Source: JBGSON01 sp041739085 (GTDB lineage Bacteria > Patescibacteriota > Gracilibacteria > CAIRYL01). Taken from it: a DNA stretch of 64,000 nucleotides. Shown here in pieces: positions 9,550 to 18,262 of this stretch (its first letter is position 1; every line of letters begins with the position of its first letter). The notes below the pieces were generated by a model. That model searched no databases, had not been told where the DNA came from, and saw only the letters and a program-made list of their open reading frames with translations. Both the position numbers and the translations under genes were made by a program. The stretch lies in assembly GCA_041739085.1 (NCBI GenBank), contig JBGSON010000004.1:3317-67316 (forward strand). The letters run 5' to 3'.

Positions 9550-10782
9550 ATGAAAACCCCAGAGCTCGCCCGCGAGAAACCCAATGAAACGAGAGAAAGC
9601 CTTCTCGGATTCTTCGATGTCCGGCGCTTTGTCCTTCGGGACCGTGTCATCAGTGCACAGGAGAAAGGAAAAGCTCAAGGAAAAGAAAACACGGATTTGA
9701 GAAGACTCATCAGTGACACCGAAAAGAGACAATCAACTCTTCATAGGGAAACAAGAGACATGAGAGTTGCAGAACTCACCCATCTCGACAGGAATGACCT
9801 TCTCCTCTCTTCAACAAAAATCAGGGAACAGGAAGGCATGCTCTGGTTTCAGGTAACATTTCCAAGCGAGACAGCGGAAAGAGGGATCGGCCTCGGACAC
9901 ATCCTCCCGACGAATTATCAGTATGTCATGGTCTGGAAAAAAGGAGAGAAGGCGCCGATTTCTGGGAAAAGAAAAAACTTCAGAGACCAGCGAAGCGGGA
10001 ATCGGCCCGGCTATGCGGACGAGTCCGGGAAGTATATCCCGATCATGACCGGCGATCTTTTTCAGGCATTTGAAAATGATTTTGAGTTCCGCCATGCCCG
10101 GCTGGTGCTCATGGGTACACCAAGAACTCAAGAAAAAGTACCATCACGAGACGCTCGAACGGAGAAGAAGGAAAAAAGAGGAGGAATCCTCGATACGCTC
10201 TACAACCTCAATGGAAATGCGCTTGCAAAAGCAGTTCAAAATCTTTCGCCCGAGGACGTTTGGAAAATCCGGCATCAGTACGGCCCGAAAGGTCTTCGGA
10301 ACTTCTTCATAAAGAGAGGTATTTATGACACTTGCTTTGACCAAAAAGCTATTTATGGCATGGCAGAAAAAATAGTGAAGATCCATCCCGTCACCGGGAA
10401 TCAAAAATCGGATGCGGAAACGCTCACCCGCATAGCATGGCATGAATCGCAGGGGGGGCGTATTTTTGCGGTCTCTCCGACGGGAGCGCTCGGGATCGCG
10501 CAGATGGTGAAAGGGAATTATAACGGTCGCTGGAGTTTCAATCCATTCGTTCCTGAGACCGCGCTCAATCACATGGCGCTCCATCTTCAGCTCGATTATG
10601 CGTCATTCAAAAATCTTGAGAAGGCCATCTCAGCGTACAATAATGGAGAAGGAGCAGTCCGCCGCGCCGTTCAGGTGGCGAAGAAAGCAGGGAGGAATCA
10701 AGAATGGGAGCGATATCTTCCCAGGAGAGAAGGACGTGAATACCGCAGGCGGATACAGAGAGTCGATCTGGAAATCGCCTGA
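9550..10782 (+). CDS. lytic transglycosylase (SLT domain) protein
   Basis: Likely cleaves peptidoglycan glycan strands. The SLT domain is C-terminal (~275-405): catalytic Glu in IAWHESQGG (~300), the SPTGALGIAQM block (~309-319) and AISAYNNGEGAV (~360). The first ~270 residues are unassigned, charged, and contain a run of basic segments. I see no convincing signal peptide with this start, so export may use another route or a different start; longer in-frame starts overlap the pilT copy 4 gene. Its position beside four pilus ATPases suggests a role in opening the wall for pilus assembly, which is inference. The 410 aa length is typical of multi-domain SLT proteins. Confidence 0.8.
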   Translation: MKTPELAREKPNETRESLLGFFDVRRFVLRDRVISAQEKGKAQGKENTDLRRLISDTEKRQSTLHRETRDMRVAELTHLDRNDLLLSSTKIREQEGMLWFQVTFPSETAERGIGLGHILPTNYQYVMVWKKGEKAPISGKRKNFRDQRSGNRPGYADESGKYIPIMTGDLFQAFENDFEFRHARLVLMGTPRTQEKVPSRDARTEKKEKRGGILDTLYNLNGNALAKAVQNLSPEDVWKIRHQYGPKGLRNFFIKRGIYDTCFDQKAIYGMAEKIVKIHPVTGNQKSDAETLTRIAWHESQGGRIFAVSPTGALGIAQMVKGNYNGRWSFNPFVPETALNHMALHLQLDYASFKNLEKAISAYNNGEGAVRRAVQVAKKAGRNQEWERYLPRREGREYRRRIQRVDLEIA

Positions 10783-10793
10783 TATAAAAATTC

Positions 10794-11099
10794 TCATGAA
10801 GCGTTCGGCTTTCTGCCCTCCTCGACCGCGGAGAGGAGAGAATTCCGGAGTCTTGTCCTTTCATCATCAGAAAAAGGAGAACGGAGGAGTTTCCCAATGA
10901 GGCCCTTTCTTCCCGGAGAAAAAAGCAGCTCAATACTCTCCTTTGTCTTTTCCACATACATCCCCCGTCCGGGCGCGTTTCCCACAGGGTCATATTCCAG
11001 AGAACCGGACGGTGATTTTACGATGCGGAAAAGTCTGGATTTCGGGTTTTTTTTCCTGGTCTGAGCACAGGTCCGGAGAAGGATGGTTTTTTTCTTCAT
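10794..11099 (-). CDS. ylxR: YlxR-family RNA-binding protein
   Basis: Small basic protein of the YlxR (DUF448) family; the Bacillus member binds RNase P RNA and modulates it. The family pattern R-x-C-x2-C-R...K..L.R.V...D..G...GRG.YV is visible as LRTCAQTRKK (~7-16), SRLFRIV (~20), YDPVGNAPGRGMYV (~34-47). The second Cys of the usual pair is replaced by Thr. I use the Met just before KKKTILL (101 aa); a longer frame adds a hydrophobic stretch from the repeat-rich gap. Unusually it follows rpsA rather than sitting between nusA and infB. Confidence 0.8.
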   Translation of the reverse strand: MKKKTILLRTCAQTRKKNPKSRLFRIVKSPSGSLEYDPVGNAPGRGMYVEKTKESIELLFSPGRKGLIGKLLRSPFSDDERTRLRNSLLSAVEEGRKPNAS

Positions 11100-11143
11100 G
11101 GAGTCAGGAGGGAGCATGGCCAGTGTCCCATGAAGGGGAAAAA

Positions 11144-11207
11144 GAGAAAAGAAAAAACACAAAACACAAAAGAGAACCCCCTCCATGGATTTCCATGAAG
11201 GAGGTTC
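11144..11207 (-). terminator. rpsA terminator fused to 7-nt repeat array
   Basis: On the minus strand a 15-position hairpin (arms 11193-11207 and 11174-11188, 13 pairs, ATTT-complement loop) directly follows the rpsA stop by about 20 nt. The T-rich strand of a heptamer array (GAGAAAA, GAAAAAA, CACAAAA, CACAAAA on the plus strand, 11144-11171) forms its tail. This looks like a rho-independent terminator whose U tract has been supplied by the dispersed repeat. Confidence 0.7.
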
Positions 11208-11227
11208 GAGAACTGCGCATAAAAAAT

Positions 11228-12553
11228 TTATTTCTTTTTTGAGGGTTTCTTTTCCGCTGTTTTCTTCGCCTTCGCTGGTTCTTTCTCTTCTTTCTTCTTC
11301 TCTGTTTTCTTCGGAGCGGCTTTCTCTTCTTTCTTTTCCGCAGTTTTCTTGGGCTTCGCCGGTTCTTTCTCTTCTTTCTTTTTCTCCGTCTTCTTTTCCA
11401 CTTTTTCCTTCACCGTCTTTGCTTCTTCGTGATCAGGTTCGGCCGCGACTTCCTTCTTCTCCTTTTTCTCCGGAGTCGCCATCCCCTTGAAACTCAACCG
11501 GAGAGAATGGTCGTCTGTGAGGACTTCAATGATCTTCACCTCGACCTCCTGGCCTTCCTTGAAGCTTTTTTCCGGGTCCGCTTTCTCATCGATGAATTCG
11601 GAAGTGTGGACGAGCCCGTTCACTTCTTCTTCAAGAGTGACGAATACACCGAAGTTCGTGACTTTGTTGATCATTCCTTTATGCACCGATCCGGCAGGAT
11701 ACGATTTGATCTTATCGAGCCACGGATCCGGCTGAAGCCGTTTGATGGAGAGAGAGATCTTCTCTCCTTCGATCCCGATGACCTGAGCCTCGACATCATC
11801 TCCGAACTTAAAGAGCTCGGTCGGGTTTTTCACATGGGACCAGGTGAGTTCTGAAATATGAACAAGTCCTTCGAGATTTCCGAATGTGACGAATGCCCCG
11901 AATTTCACCAGTCCGTTCACTTTTCCATGCATAATATCTCCGACCTTGAGGAATTCGAGCTCTTTCTGCCGGATGTCGGATCTTGCGGCCCTTTCAGAGA
12001 CAACGAGCTTCCGGATTTCGGGGTCAAGGAGTATGACTTTTGTTGTGAACTTCATCCCGACCAGTTTTTCGAGCTTCGTAAGGATCTCCTGGGCATTCGC
12101 CCCGTCGACGCGCGGGTAGTGCTCCGGAGCAAGCTGGGAGACGGGGAGAAATGCGGTCACACCGCTGATCTCTACCATGAGACCTCCCTTGTTTGCTTCT
12201 CTGGCGACCACCTCAAGCGTTCCTTCCTCTTTCTTGATCTTCTCAAAATACTCCCAGGCCTTGAGCTGGGACGCTTTCCGGAGAGAACAGACGACCATGC
12301 CATCACTGCCTTCATCTTCGAGGATGAAAACGGTGATCTCGTCGCCGATCTTCGTGCCCTTCGCCGTATTGAAGGTGTCGATGAGTTCGCGTCCGGAGAC
12401 AATGCCGGTCGCAACGCCACCGATATCAACAAGGATCCGGCCGCGGTCTTTTCCGATGATGCGTCCGGGAACGATGGAACCGGGTTCGATGTGAACAAAT
12501 GCGGGGGACTCCTTCAAGACGTCCTCCAGCGATTGGGGAATAGTATCATTCAT
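11228..12553 (-). CDS. rpsA: 30S ribosomal protein S1
   Basis: mRNA-binding ribosomal protein with four S1 (OB-fold) domains: ~24-90, ~105-175, ~198-268 and ~283-353. The third and fourth have the strong consensus VKFGAFVTF...GLVHISEL and VTNFGVFVTL...GLVHTSEF. The C-terminus (~365-441) is a low-complexity Lys/Glu/Ala/Pro tail with repeated AEKKEEK and PAKxKKTAEKK units. The start is the Met before NDTIPQSLEDVL; a longer frame adds a non-homologous hydrophobic stretch. 441 aa, four domains instead of the six of E. coli, as in many Gram-positive and CPR genomes. Transcription continues toward ylxR across the hairpin-plus-T-tail. Confidence 0.95.
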   Translation of the reverse strand: MNDTIPQSLEDVLKESPAFVHIEPGSIVPGRIIGKDRGRILVDIGGVATGIVSGRELIDTFNTAKGTKIGDEITVFILEDEGSDGMVVCSLRKASQLKAWEYFEKIKKEEGTLEVVAREANKGGLMVEISGVTAFLPVSQLAPEHYPRVDGANAQEILTKLEKLVGMKFTTKVILLDPEIRKLVVSERAARSDIRQKELEFLKVGDIMHGKVNGLVKFGAFVTFGNLEGLVHISELTWSHVKNPTELFKFGDDVEAQVIGIEGEKISLSIKRLQPDPWLDKIKSYPAGSVHKGMINKVTNFGVFVTLEEEVNGLVHTSEFIDEKADPEKSFKEGQEVEVKIIEVLTDDHSLRLSFKGMATPEKKEKKEVAAEPDHEEAKTVKEKVEKKTEKKKEEKEPAKPKKTAEKKEEKAAPKKTEKKKEEKEPAKAKKTAEKKPSKKK

Positions 12554-12773
12554 AATGATGATGTGTGCTGCGATCAAGAGATTCAAAAGGCTCGATTCCC
12601 TTTTTTCCACCCAACGCAGCAAGGCAGAACGGAAATGAGCGAAGGAATTGTAGAAAAAATCAGAGAGGAAGGCAAGGGGAAAGAATATTGAGAAGTGACA
12701 AAGTTTGCGGCCGATGATTGTCCCCCTCCTTGAAGCTTTCTGCTTTCCCATTTTTCCAATCTGAAGGAATTTC

Positions 12774-12803
12774 TTGCCTCTCCATTCAAAAAAAGATTAA
12801 AAT
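12774..12803 (+). promoter_or_regulatory. candidate promoter of SLH-cupredoxin gene
   Basis: TTGCCT (12774-12779), 18 nt spacer, TAAAAT (12798-12803), 25 nt before the ATG at 12828. Confidence 0.5.
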
Positions 12804-12827
12804 AGTCCTGTATTTTTTCCGCCTCAT

Positions 12828-13883
12828 ATGAATTCAAAAACACGGATCCTTTCTCCTCTCTTCGGAATCGTGACCTTCCTGTTCTCCCTTGTCTTCGTCT
12901 CCGCTGAATTTTCCGATATCCCCATTGCCCATGAAAACTGGGATGCGATCGATTATGTCGAATCAGAGGGGATTGTGAACGGGTATCCGGATGGAACATT
13001 CAGACCCGATGCTCCGATCAACCGTGCGGAGTTCACAAAGATCATCATCGGGGCGGTTTATGAGGGGAGCGTCATTGATGCATGTACGACTGCGTCTTTT
13101 CCTGATGTCCCGGAGAGTGAATGGTTTGCCCCGTATGTCTGCGTCGCGGAAGCGAACGGGATCGTCGGAGGCTATCCCGACGGAACATTCCGTCCCACCG
13201 CGAGCATCAACTTCGTGGAAGCGGCAAAGATCATTGTCGCCGCCTTTGGCTATGATTCAGCAGTCACTCAAGATCCCGACGTCTGGTACAAAGGGTATGT
13301 CGATCTCATGGCGAACATGCGTGCGATCCCCATCACTCTTGACGGTTTTGAGTCGGAAGTCACCCGCGGGGAGATGGCGGAAATGATCTACCGGATCCGC
13401 GCTGAACTTTTCGACAATGATTCCCACACATACGAGAGCCTCGCCGGCCTCAGCAATCCGATCATCAGCCGCCCGAAAGGGAAACTTGGTGAGTTTTGTG
13501 GCGGGATTGCTGCATTTCAGTGCGAGGAAGGGCTCCTCTGCAATCTCGACGGAGATTATCCCGATGCGGGAGGGGAATGCATTCAGGACCCGGAAAATCT
13601 CGAACTGGAGATCGACATCGATGCTTTTCAATATGGGTTCGATCCGGAAGAGATCGTCGTGGTGAAAGGGACGCGCCTCATCTTTCATGTTCGGAGTCTT
13701 GACGTGGAGCATGGATTTTCCATTCCTGAGTATTCCATTGATGAGATCATTCCGGCAGGGGAAACCGTCACCATTGAATTCGTTGCAGACAAAACCGGGA
13801 GATTCACCTATTCCTGTTCCGTGTTCTGCGGGTCGGGACACGGAGACATGGAAGGGGCATTGGTGGTTGAAGAAACCGAATAG
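12828..13883 (+). CDS. SLH-domain surface protein with CuA-type cupredoxin domain
   Basis: Exported, surface-anchored putative electron carrier. Order: signal peptide (1-26, ending VSA), SLH repeats (~28-85 and ~92-155, each with GYPDGTFRP, and a weaker third ~158-200), a Cys-rich knot (~222-250, pattern C-x7-C-x5-C-x11-C), and a C-terminal cupredoxin (~262-348). The cupredoxin has His295, Cys330-x3-Cys334-x3-His338-x2-Met341; ligand spacing, including 35 residues from His to the first Cys, equals that of the CuA site of cytochrome oxidase subunit II. No haem-copper oxidase subunit or nitrous oxide reductase is nearby. SLH repeats normally bind secondary wall polymer. The function of the Cys-rich segment is unknown. 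Confidence 0.88.
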   Translation: MNSKTRILSPLFGIVTFLFSLVFVSAEFSDIPIAHENWDAIDYVESEGIVNGYPDGTFRPDAPINRAEFTKIIIGAVYEGSVIDACTTASFPDVPESEWFAPYVCVAEANGIVGGYPDGTFRPTASINFVEAAKIIVAAFGYDSAVTQDPDVWYKGYVDLMANMRAIPITLDGFESEVTRGEMAEMIYRIRAELFDNDSHTYESLAGLSNPIISRPKGKLGEFCGGIAAFQCEEGLLCNLDGDYPDAGGECIQDPENLELEIDIDAFQYGFDPEEIVVVKGTRLIFHVRSLDVEHGFSIPEYSIDEIIPAGETVTIEFVADKTGRFTYSCSVFCGSGHGDMEGALVVEETE

Positions 13884-14053
13884 ACAGAGAAGAAGTGCTA
13901 TGAAAGAAAGGTTGAGAAAGAAGGGACAAAATTAATTCCAGGAATTCTCTGGTCAACAAATGGAACTCCTCATCAACAATATAATTTATACGGATCCAGT
14001 GATATTTTCACATGTTATGAAAAGAATCTGGTGCTTCCGGCCATTAGTCTCAC

Positions 14054-14059
14054 TATACT
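14054..14059 (+). promoter_or_regulatory. -10 element directly abutting relA start
   Basis: TATACT at 14054-14059 ends 7 nt before the ATG of the RelA/SpoT gene. Transcription would then start at or within a base or two of the start codon, implying a leaderless mRNA. The -35 region is not recognisable, so this is tentative. Confidence 0.35.
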
Positions 14060-14066
14060 CGAAGGC

Positions 14067-15482
14067 ATGAATTCCAACTCTTTCGCAGTTATCGACAGGA
14101 ATCTCTCCACAGATGAGCAACGGAGGATCGAAGAGATTTACACCTACGCGAAGCGTCATATACATCCGCTCTCCAGGAAAAACGGTGAAAGTTATGAAAC
14201 CCATGGATTTGAAGTCGCGGCAACTCTACGGGAAGGTTTCTCAGATCCTGCGCTTGTCGGAGTCGCACTCATGCACGGGATACTCGTCCACCCGAACGGA
14301 AATGAACTCTTAAAAAAATCACCGTTGACAGCCGAGGAGCAATCCCTTGTGAAAAAGATGAATAATCTCCGCAGTCTCCACATCGATACGAACAAAAAAG
14401 ATCTCGACCGCTTCATCGATGCTTTTTTAAAAGACATACGCCTCATCCCGTTACGAATGGCGCATCGGCTGAACGACGTGCGCCACATGGACCGTTTTCA
14501 TCCGACGCTTCGAAAGAAGATCGCCAATGAAACGCTTCATATGTACACGTCGATAGCCAGCAGGCTCGGACTCCATGCGTGGCGATACGAGATGGAAGAT
14601 ATCTGCTTCAAGATAGTGCATCCGGCGATCGCGAAGGATCTGGAAAAAAAATTCAAGGATGCGAATGAAATTGATGAAATATGCCTCTCCCATTGTAATA
14701 ATTTCCTGGCGAAGAAGCTGTACGATGAAGGTCTGTCTTTCCGGATCGAAAACAGACTGAAGACTCTCTATTCGACCTACCGGAAGATGGTGCTGAAAAG
14801 AAGAAGATTTGAAGAGCTTACCGACCGGCTTGCGCTCCGGGTCATCATGGAAGACGTGAAAGACTGTTATCATGTTCTCGGCATCGTGCACCAGTATTTC
14901 CATCCCATCCCCGGGAAACTGAAGGACTATATCGGAGCGCCAAAGGAAAACGGATATCAATCGATACACACCGTTGTTTATCCATTGCCGGGAATAACAG
15001 AACAGCCCATCGAGATCCAGATCCGCACTGAGAAAATGCATGAGAGCTGCGAGTTCGGACCGGCGGCAAAAGGGGAATATAAAAACTATACGTACAGCCT
15101 GACATCCGGGAACACCCGGGTGAATCTTCTCAGGAATTTTCAGGTGATCAGAAACAAAGGATACACGCCTTCGCAATTCGCGGAGACTTTGCGGACGTAT
15201 TTTTATGAAGAGCATATCGCTGTTTTCGATATGGAAAACAATCTCTACCATATGAAGAAACCAGCGACGGTATTGGACTATGTCGGAGAGATTTATTTAA
15301 AAAAAGTCACGAAGCTCAAAGATGTACGGATAAACGGCAGGGCCTCCTCCATAGACACGGTGCTCCGTGATGGAGATATCATCGATGTAAAATTCGGAAG
15401 GAGCCGGTCAATAAAACCGAGTTGGGCACAGGCCTGTCAGAACAAAAAAACCATCAATTTCATCCGGACAATAACGAAGTGA
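14067..15482 (+). CDS. relA: RelA/SpoT-family (p)ppGpp synthetase, hydrolase motif broken
   Basis: Makes the alarmone (p)ppGpp. Order: HD-type hydrolase fold (~40-190), synthetase domain (~215-345), TGS domain (~385-450); no ACT domain, 471 aa. The synthetase looks intact: catalytic Asp in TDRLALRVI, DCYHVLGIVH, PIPGKLKDYIGAPKENGYQS and the catalytic Glu in PIEIQIRT. The hydrolase does not: the family LLHDvvED reads ALMHGILVHP, losing the metal Asp and the downstream ED pair, so this protein is probably synthetase-only (known for E. coli RelA, inferred here). The start chosen gives an N-terminus typical of the fold; a GTG 36 nt upstream is possible. Confidence 0.92.
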   Translation: MNSNSFAVIDRNLSTDEQRRIEEIYTYAKRHIHPLSRKNGESYETHGFEVAATLREGFSDPALVGVALMHGILVHPNGNELLKKSPLTAEEQSLVKKMNNLRSLHIDTNKKDLDRFIDAFLKDIRLIPLRMAHRLNDVRHMDRFHPTLRKKIANETLHMYTSIASRLGLHAWRYEMEDICFKIVHPAIAKDLEKKFKDANEIDEICLSHCNNFLAKKLYDEGLSFRIENRLKTLYSTYRKMVLKRRRFEELTDRLALRVIMEDVKDCYHVLGIVHQYFHPIPGKLKDYIGAPKENGYQSIHTVVYPLPGITEQPIEIQIRTEKMHESCEFGPAAKGEYKNYTYSLTSGNTRVNLLRNFQVIRNKGYTPSQFAETLRTYFYEEHIAVFDMENNLYHMKKPATVLDYVGEIYLKKVTKLKDVRINGRASSIDTVLRDGDIIDVKFGRSRSIKPSWAQACQNKKTINFIRTITK

Positions 15483-15523
15483 TCGCGAATGCCACCATGA
15501 GGGGTAATGACGGCAGATTGGCG

Positions 15524-16306
15524 TCAACTCTGCACTTCATGTTTCTGAATGAGCGCATGCACAGTCTCCTGAGAAATGATCTCCTCAAACACCGCTCTTG
15601 CCGCGAACGGTTTTTCAGAATAAGCGTGGATCGCGCGAAAGATGATCAAGAAAAGTTTCAGGGAATCTTTCGGTGAAAGTCGTAACCGGGAATGGTCTTC
15701 AATGCGGGAATTTCGGTAGAAGTGGAAGCACTTCAGCTCGGTGAATGACAGAGGGATTGCAGAGAAATCAGACGTTCCGCAGCAGTTCACTCCGCCCCCC
15801 GGGACCCAGGAAAGAGATTTTTCTTTACTGAATGTCTCGCCGCACGTCCCGCATTTCCGGAAATCAGGAAAAATCCCGATCCTGGAAAAGAACTGGACAA
15901 GGAACCCGATGATCTCTTCCCGGATTTTTTTCCGTTCAGACATGAGAAATGATTCCCAGAGTTCAAAGACTCCGGGGACGGCATGACGGTCCAGAAGAAA
16001 TCGCTGTGAGATCTCCGCGAGAAGGGAGTACTCCGCGAGGATGAGAGGTTCGAAGCTCTTGCATGAGCCAATACATTCCACAGTGAGAAGTATTGGAAGT
16101 GAGCCTTCATGTTTCGGGACGGTATGGGTCGATTCGATGATCGAAAACGGCTGGATCACTCCCGAACGCCTGCTCCCTTCTTTTCTCAGTCCTTTCGCGA
16201 GAAGCGTCATCTTCCCTTCTTCCCTGGAGAGGAGCGTGACGAGAGCGTCTTTTTCCTGATACGGTTTTACTGACCAGATGATCCCCCGGATCGAATTTTC
16301 CCGCAT
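15524..16306 (-). CDS. recO: DNA repair protein RecO
   Basis: Loads RecA on SSB-coated DNA in the RecFOR pathway. N-terminal OB fold with the family start (RGIIWSVKPYQEKDALVTLLSREEGKMTLLAKGLRK split over ~7-42), middle helical region, and a zinc-binding segment with CGTCGETF (~153-160) followed by CC (~175). 260 aa is normal. It lies 18 nt downstream of ftsX on the same strand and is convergent with the RelA/SpoT gene. Confidence 0.9.
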   Translation of the reverse strand: MRENSIRGIIWSVKPYQEKDALVTLLSREEGKMTLLAKGLRKEGSRRSGVIQPFSIIESTHTVPKHEGSLPILLTVECIGSCKSFEPLILAEYSLLAEISQRFLLDRHAVPGVFELWESFLMSERKKIREEIIGFLVQFFSRIGIFPDFRKCGTCGETFSKEKSLSWVPGGGVNCCGTSDFSAIPLSFTELKCFHFYRNSRIEDHSRLRLSPKDSLKLFLIIFRAIHAYSEKPFAARAVFEEIISQETVHALIQKHEVQS

Positions 16307-16324
16307 AGGGATCGGTGAGAAAGA

Positions 16325-17287
16325 TTAATCTTCATCCAAAAGATGGCGCTTCCCGATGAAGCGTTCGATTGCTCCAAAAGCGATGACGGAAGAGGAGACG
16401 AGGAGGAGCATGAAGATGAGCCAGAACATTCCCATGAATTCATCCTGGAGCTCAAAAATGAGATCACTCATAAACACCTGGTCCGAAGACGAGGGGAAAA
16501 AATTGATCGCGCTCGGAGCGATCCGGTCGAGGAAGATGCTAAAAATGAGAAAACTGAAAATGTACGAGATCATGGCCAGCACGACTCCTTCAAGAATAAA
16601 CGGGAGACGGATAAACCAATGGGACGCTCCGACAAGCCGCATGATGAAGATCTCCCGCTTTTTCTGGTGGAGGAGAGAGGAGACGAAGAACCCGATGAGA
16701 AACGCGCAGATTGCGAGAAAGACGGTCACGAGGACGAATCCTCCTTTCCGGAAAAACGAGAGGAGGCGGAGCATCCGGTTCACTTCCTCTTTTTTCTGCT
16801 CGTAGGAGTCAAAGAACTCATAATCGATGACGGTCTGAAATTTATCCTGATGGAGAAACTCAAAGATCTCATCCGGTCCCATGAGTCCGGGAATGATCTC
16901 GACGGAATCCTGGAGAGGATTCTTAAATTCATACCGTTCGAGAAAACGGACTTTTTCCGGGAATTTCTTCTTCATCTCCTCGAGGGCGTATTCCTTTGAG
17001 AAAAAGGTGTAGGACTTGATCTTCCCGTCTTCCGCCATCCGGTCGAGTTCCGAGAGGAACGCGTCCGTCTGGATCTTCGGGAGGTCTTTCTGGAAAAAGA
17101 CTCCGATGTCTATTTTCTTCTCCACCCGGTCGATGATCCGCTGGGAAGAATCACTCACGGAGAGAACCATCCAGGTGAGAAAAAACACCATCGCCATGGA
17201 GACGACCGTTCCGATGCTGATCCACCGGTTCCTCCAGAGGACCCGGACGAATTCCGCAAGCGCCCGCTTCAGGGAGAGGAGATTCAT
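16325..17287 (-). CDS. ftsX: cell division protein FtsX
   Basis: Membrane subunit of the FtsEX system that activates peptidoglycan hydrolases at the division site. One N-terminal transmembrane helix (~24-45), an extracytoplasmic domain (~46-185) with the family features (VEKKIDIGVFFQKD, LSELDRMAEDGKI, FPEKVRFLERYEFKNPL), then three C-terminal helices (~195-220, ~245-268, ~290-312), with the loop GASHWFIRLPFILEG between them. 320 aa fits. ftsE is not adjacent. Overlaps the upstream nucleotidyltransferase gene by an ATGA junction, so the pair is translationally coupled. Confidence 0.92.
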   Translation of the reverse strand: MNLLSLKRALAEFVRVLWRNRWISIGTVVSMAMVFFLTWMVLSVSDSSQRIIDRVEKKIDIGVFFQKDLPKIQTDAFLSELDRMAEDGKIKSYTFFSKEYALEEMKKKFPEKVRFLERYEFKNPLQDSVEIIPGLMGPDEIFEFLHQDKFQTVIDYEFFDSYEQKKEEVNRMLRLLSFFRKGGFVLVTVFLAICAFLIGFFVSSLLHQKKREIFIMRLVGASHWFIRLPFILEGVVLAMISYIFSFLIFSIFLDRIAPSAINFFPSSSDQVFMSDLIFELQDEFMGMFWLIFMLLLVSSSVIAFGAIERFIGKRHLLDED

Positions 17288-17751
17288 CGAGGGGGATAAA
17301 GGGGGTCCGGAAAGATATTCCGGAGTTTTGACGACTTGAATTCTTCTGCAAAATGAGGCAAAAGTCGAGTGATTTTTGCGTTCGGGAAATTATTTCGGAG
17401 GAGCTCCATCGGCGCTTCCTGGTCGTATCCGAGCGCGATGACATCAGGATCAATGATCCTGGGGAGAGAAAGATAGTCCGTGGGTCTGCCGAGAGAGACA
17501 TGATCTGCGATGCCGAGTGTTTCGACATGATTTCTTCTCATCGTCTCTGAAAAACGCGGGGGCTTTTTCTTTCTCTTTTCCACCGTCGCATCGAGAGCAA
17601 CGATGACAAAGAGTTCATCGCCGAGATTCTTTGCGTTTTTCAAAAAATCGATGTGCCCCGGGTGGATGATATCGAAAGTCCCGAAAGCGAGGACTCGGAT
17701 CTTCTCTTTTTTCTTCTCCGGAATGTGCAATGCGGGAGCGTTCATATTCAA
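17284..17751 (-). CDS. cytidylyltransferase-like protein (RibL/TagD type)
   Basis: Nucleotidyltransferase of the HxGH superfamily. Motifs: FGTFDIIHPGHIDFLKNAK (split ~22-40), VIVALDATVEKRKKKPP (~50-65) and PDVIALGYDQE (~112-122). The combination of FGTFD-HPGH with a C-terminal IALGYDQ resembles the archaeal FAD synthase RibL and glycerol-3-phosphate cytidylyltransferases; I cannot decide between FMN and a sugar/polyol phosphate as substrate. 155 aa. First gene of the operon with ftsX and recO. Confidence 0.8.
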   Translation of the reverse strand: MNMNAPALHIPEKKKEKIRVLAFGTFDIIHPGHIDFLKNAKNLGDELFVIVALDATVEKRKKKPPRFSETMRRNHVETLGIADHVSLGRPTDYLSLPRIIDPDVIALGYDQEAPMELLRNNFPNAKITRLLPHFAEEFKSSKLRNIFPDPLYPPR

Positions 17752-17767
17752 TCTCTCTAGTGACGTG

Positions 17768-17773
17768 ATTATA
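17768..17773 (-). promoter_or_regulatory. candidate -10 of nucleotidyltransferase-ftsX-recO operon
   Basis: Perfect TATAAT on the minus strand, 16 nt upstream of the ATG at 17751. The -35 region is not a good match. Confidence 0.4.
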
Positions 17774-17859
17774 ACAGTATCGGAGAAAAATCATCAGATG
17801 AAATTTCTTGCAAAAAGTGCAGAGAACGAGTATGAATAATCCCTTTCAAAAATGTATCC

Positions 17860-18240
17860 ATGACAACGAAAGCACGAAAATATCCGGATCATGAAGTTGC
17901 AGTAAGGAGGATTGATTGGTTTGCGGAAAACGGTTTCTTTACCCCCGGGCAGGCGGAGATCTATAAAATGGCGAGTCAGTGTTCTGAGACTGACCGAAAA
18001 TATCCTTCTGCGCTCATCATGCTCGGTGTGGCGAAACACTGCATGGCCATTCTCGAGTCCCTGGGAAATGAGGAAGAGAGAGACGGATCCAGGATTGAAG
18101 TTGAAACGAGAAGGATCAGGAACATTCTGGGGATCATACCCTGCCATAGAGGAGTGGTGGCTCATCGCAGTGCTGTCATCGAAGCATTTCAGGCTCAGGA
18201 AACGCAATTCGTTGAGACAGAAGAATCTCCTCAAGGGTAA
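17860..18240 (+). CDS. hypothetical protein
   Basis: 126 aa, hydrophilic, predicted mostly helical, no signal peptide or transmembrane segment and no family I recognise. The reading frame has codon use like its neighbours and fits exactly into the space between the nucleotidyltransferase promoter region and the convergent thrS stop, so I prefer it over the overlapping frames. Contains a segment with paired Cys/His residues (PCHRGVVAHR, ~98-107) but too few to call a zinc site. Confidence 0.55.
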   Translation: MTTKARKYPDHEVAVRRIDWFAENGFFTPGQAEIYKMASQCSETDRKYPSALIMLGVAKHCMAILESLGNEEERDGSRIEVETRRIRNILGIIPCHRGVVAHRSAVIEAFQAQETQFVETEESPQG

Positions 18241-18262
18241 AGCCAGCAGATCCGCAAGTGAT

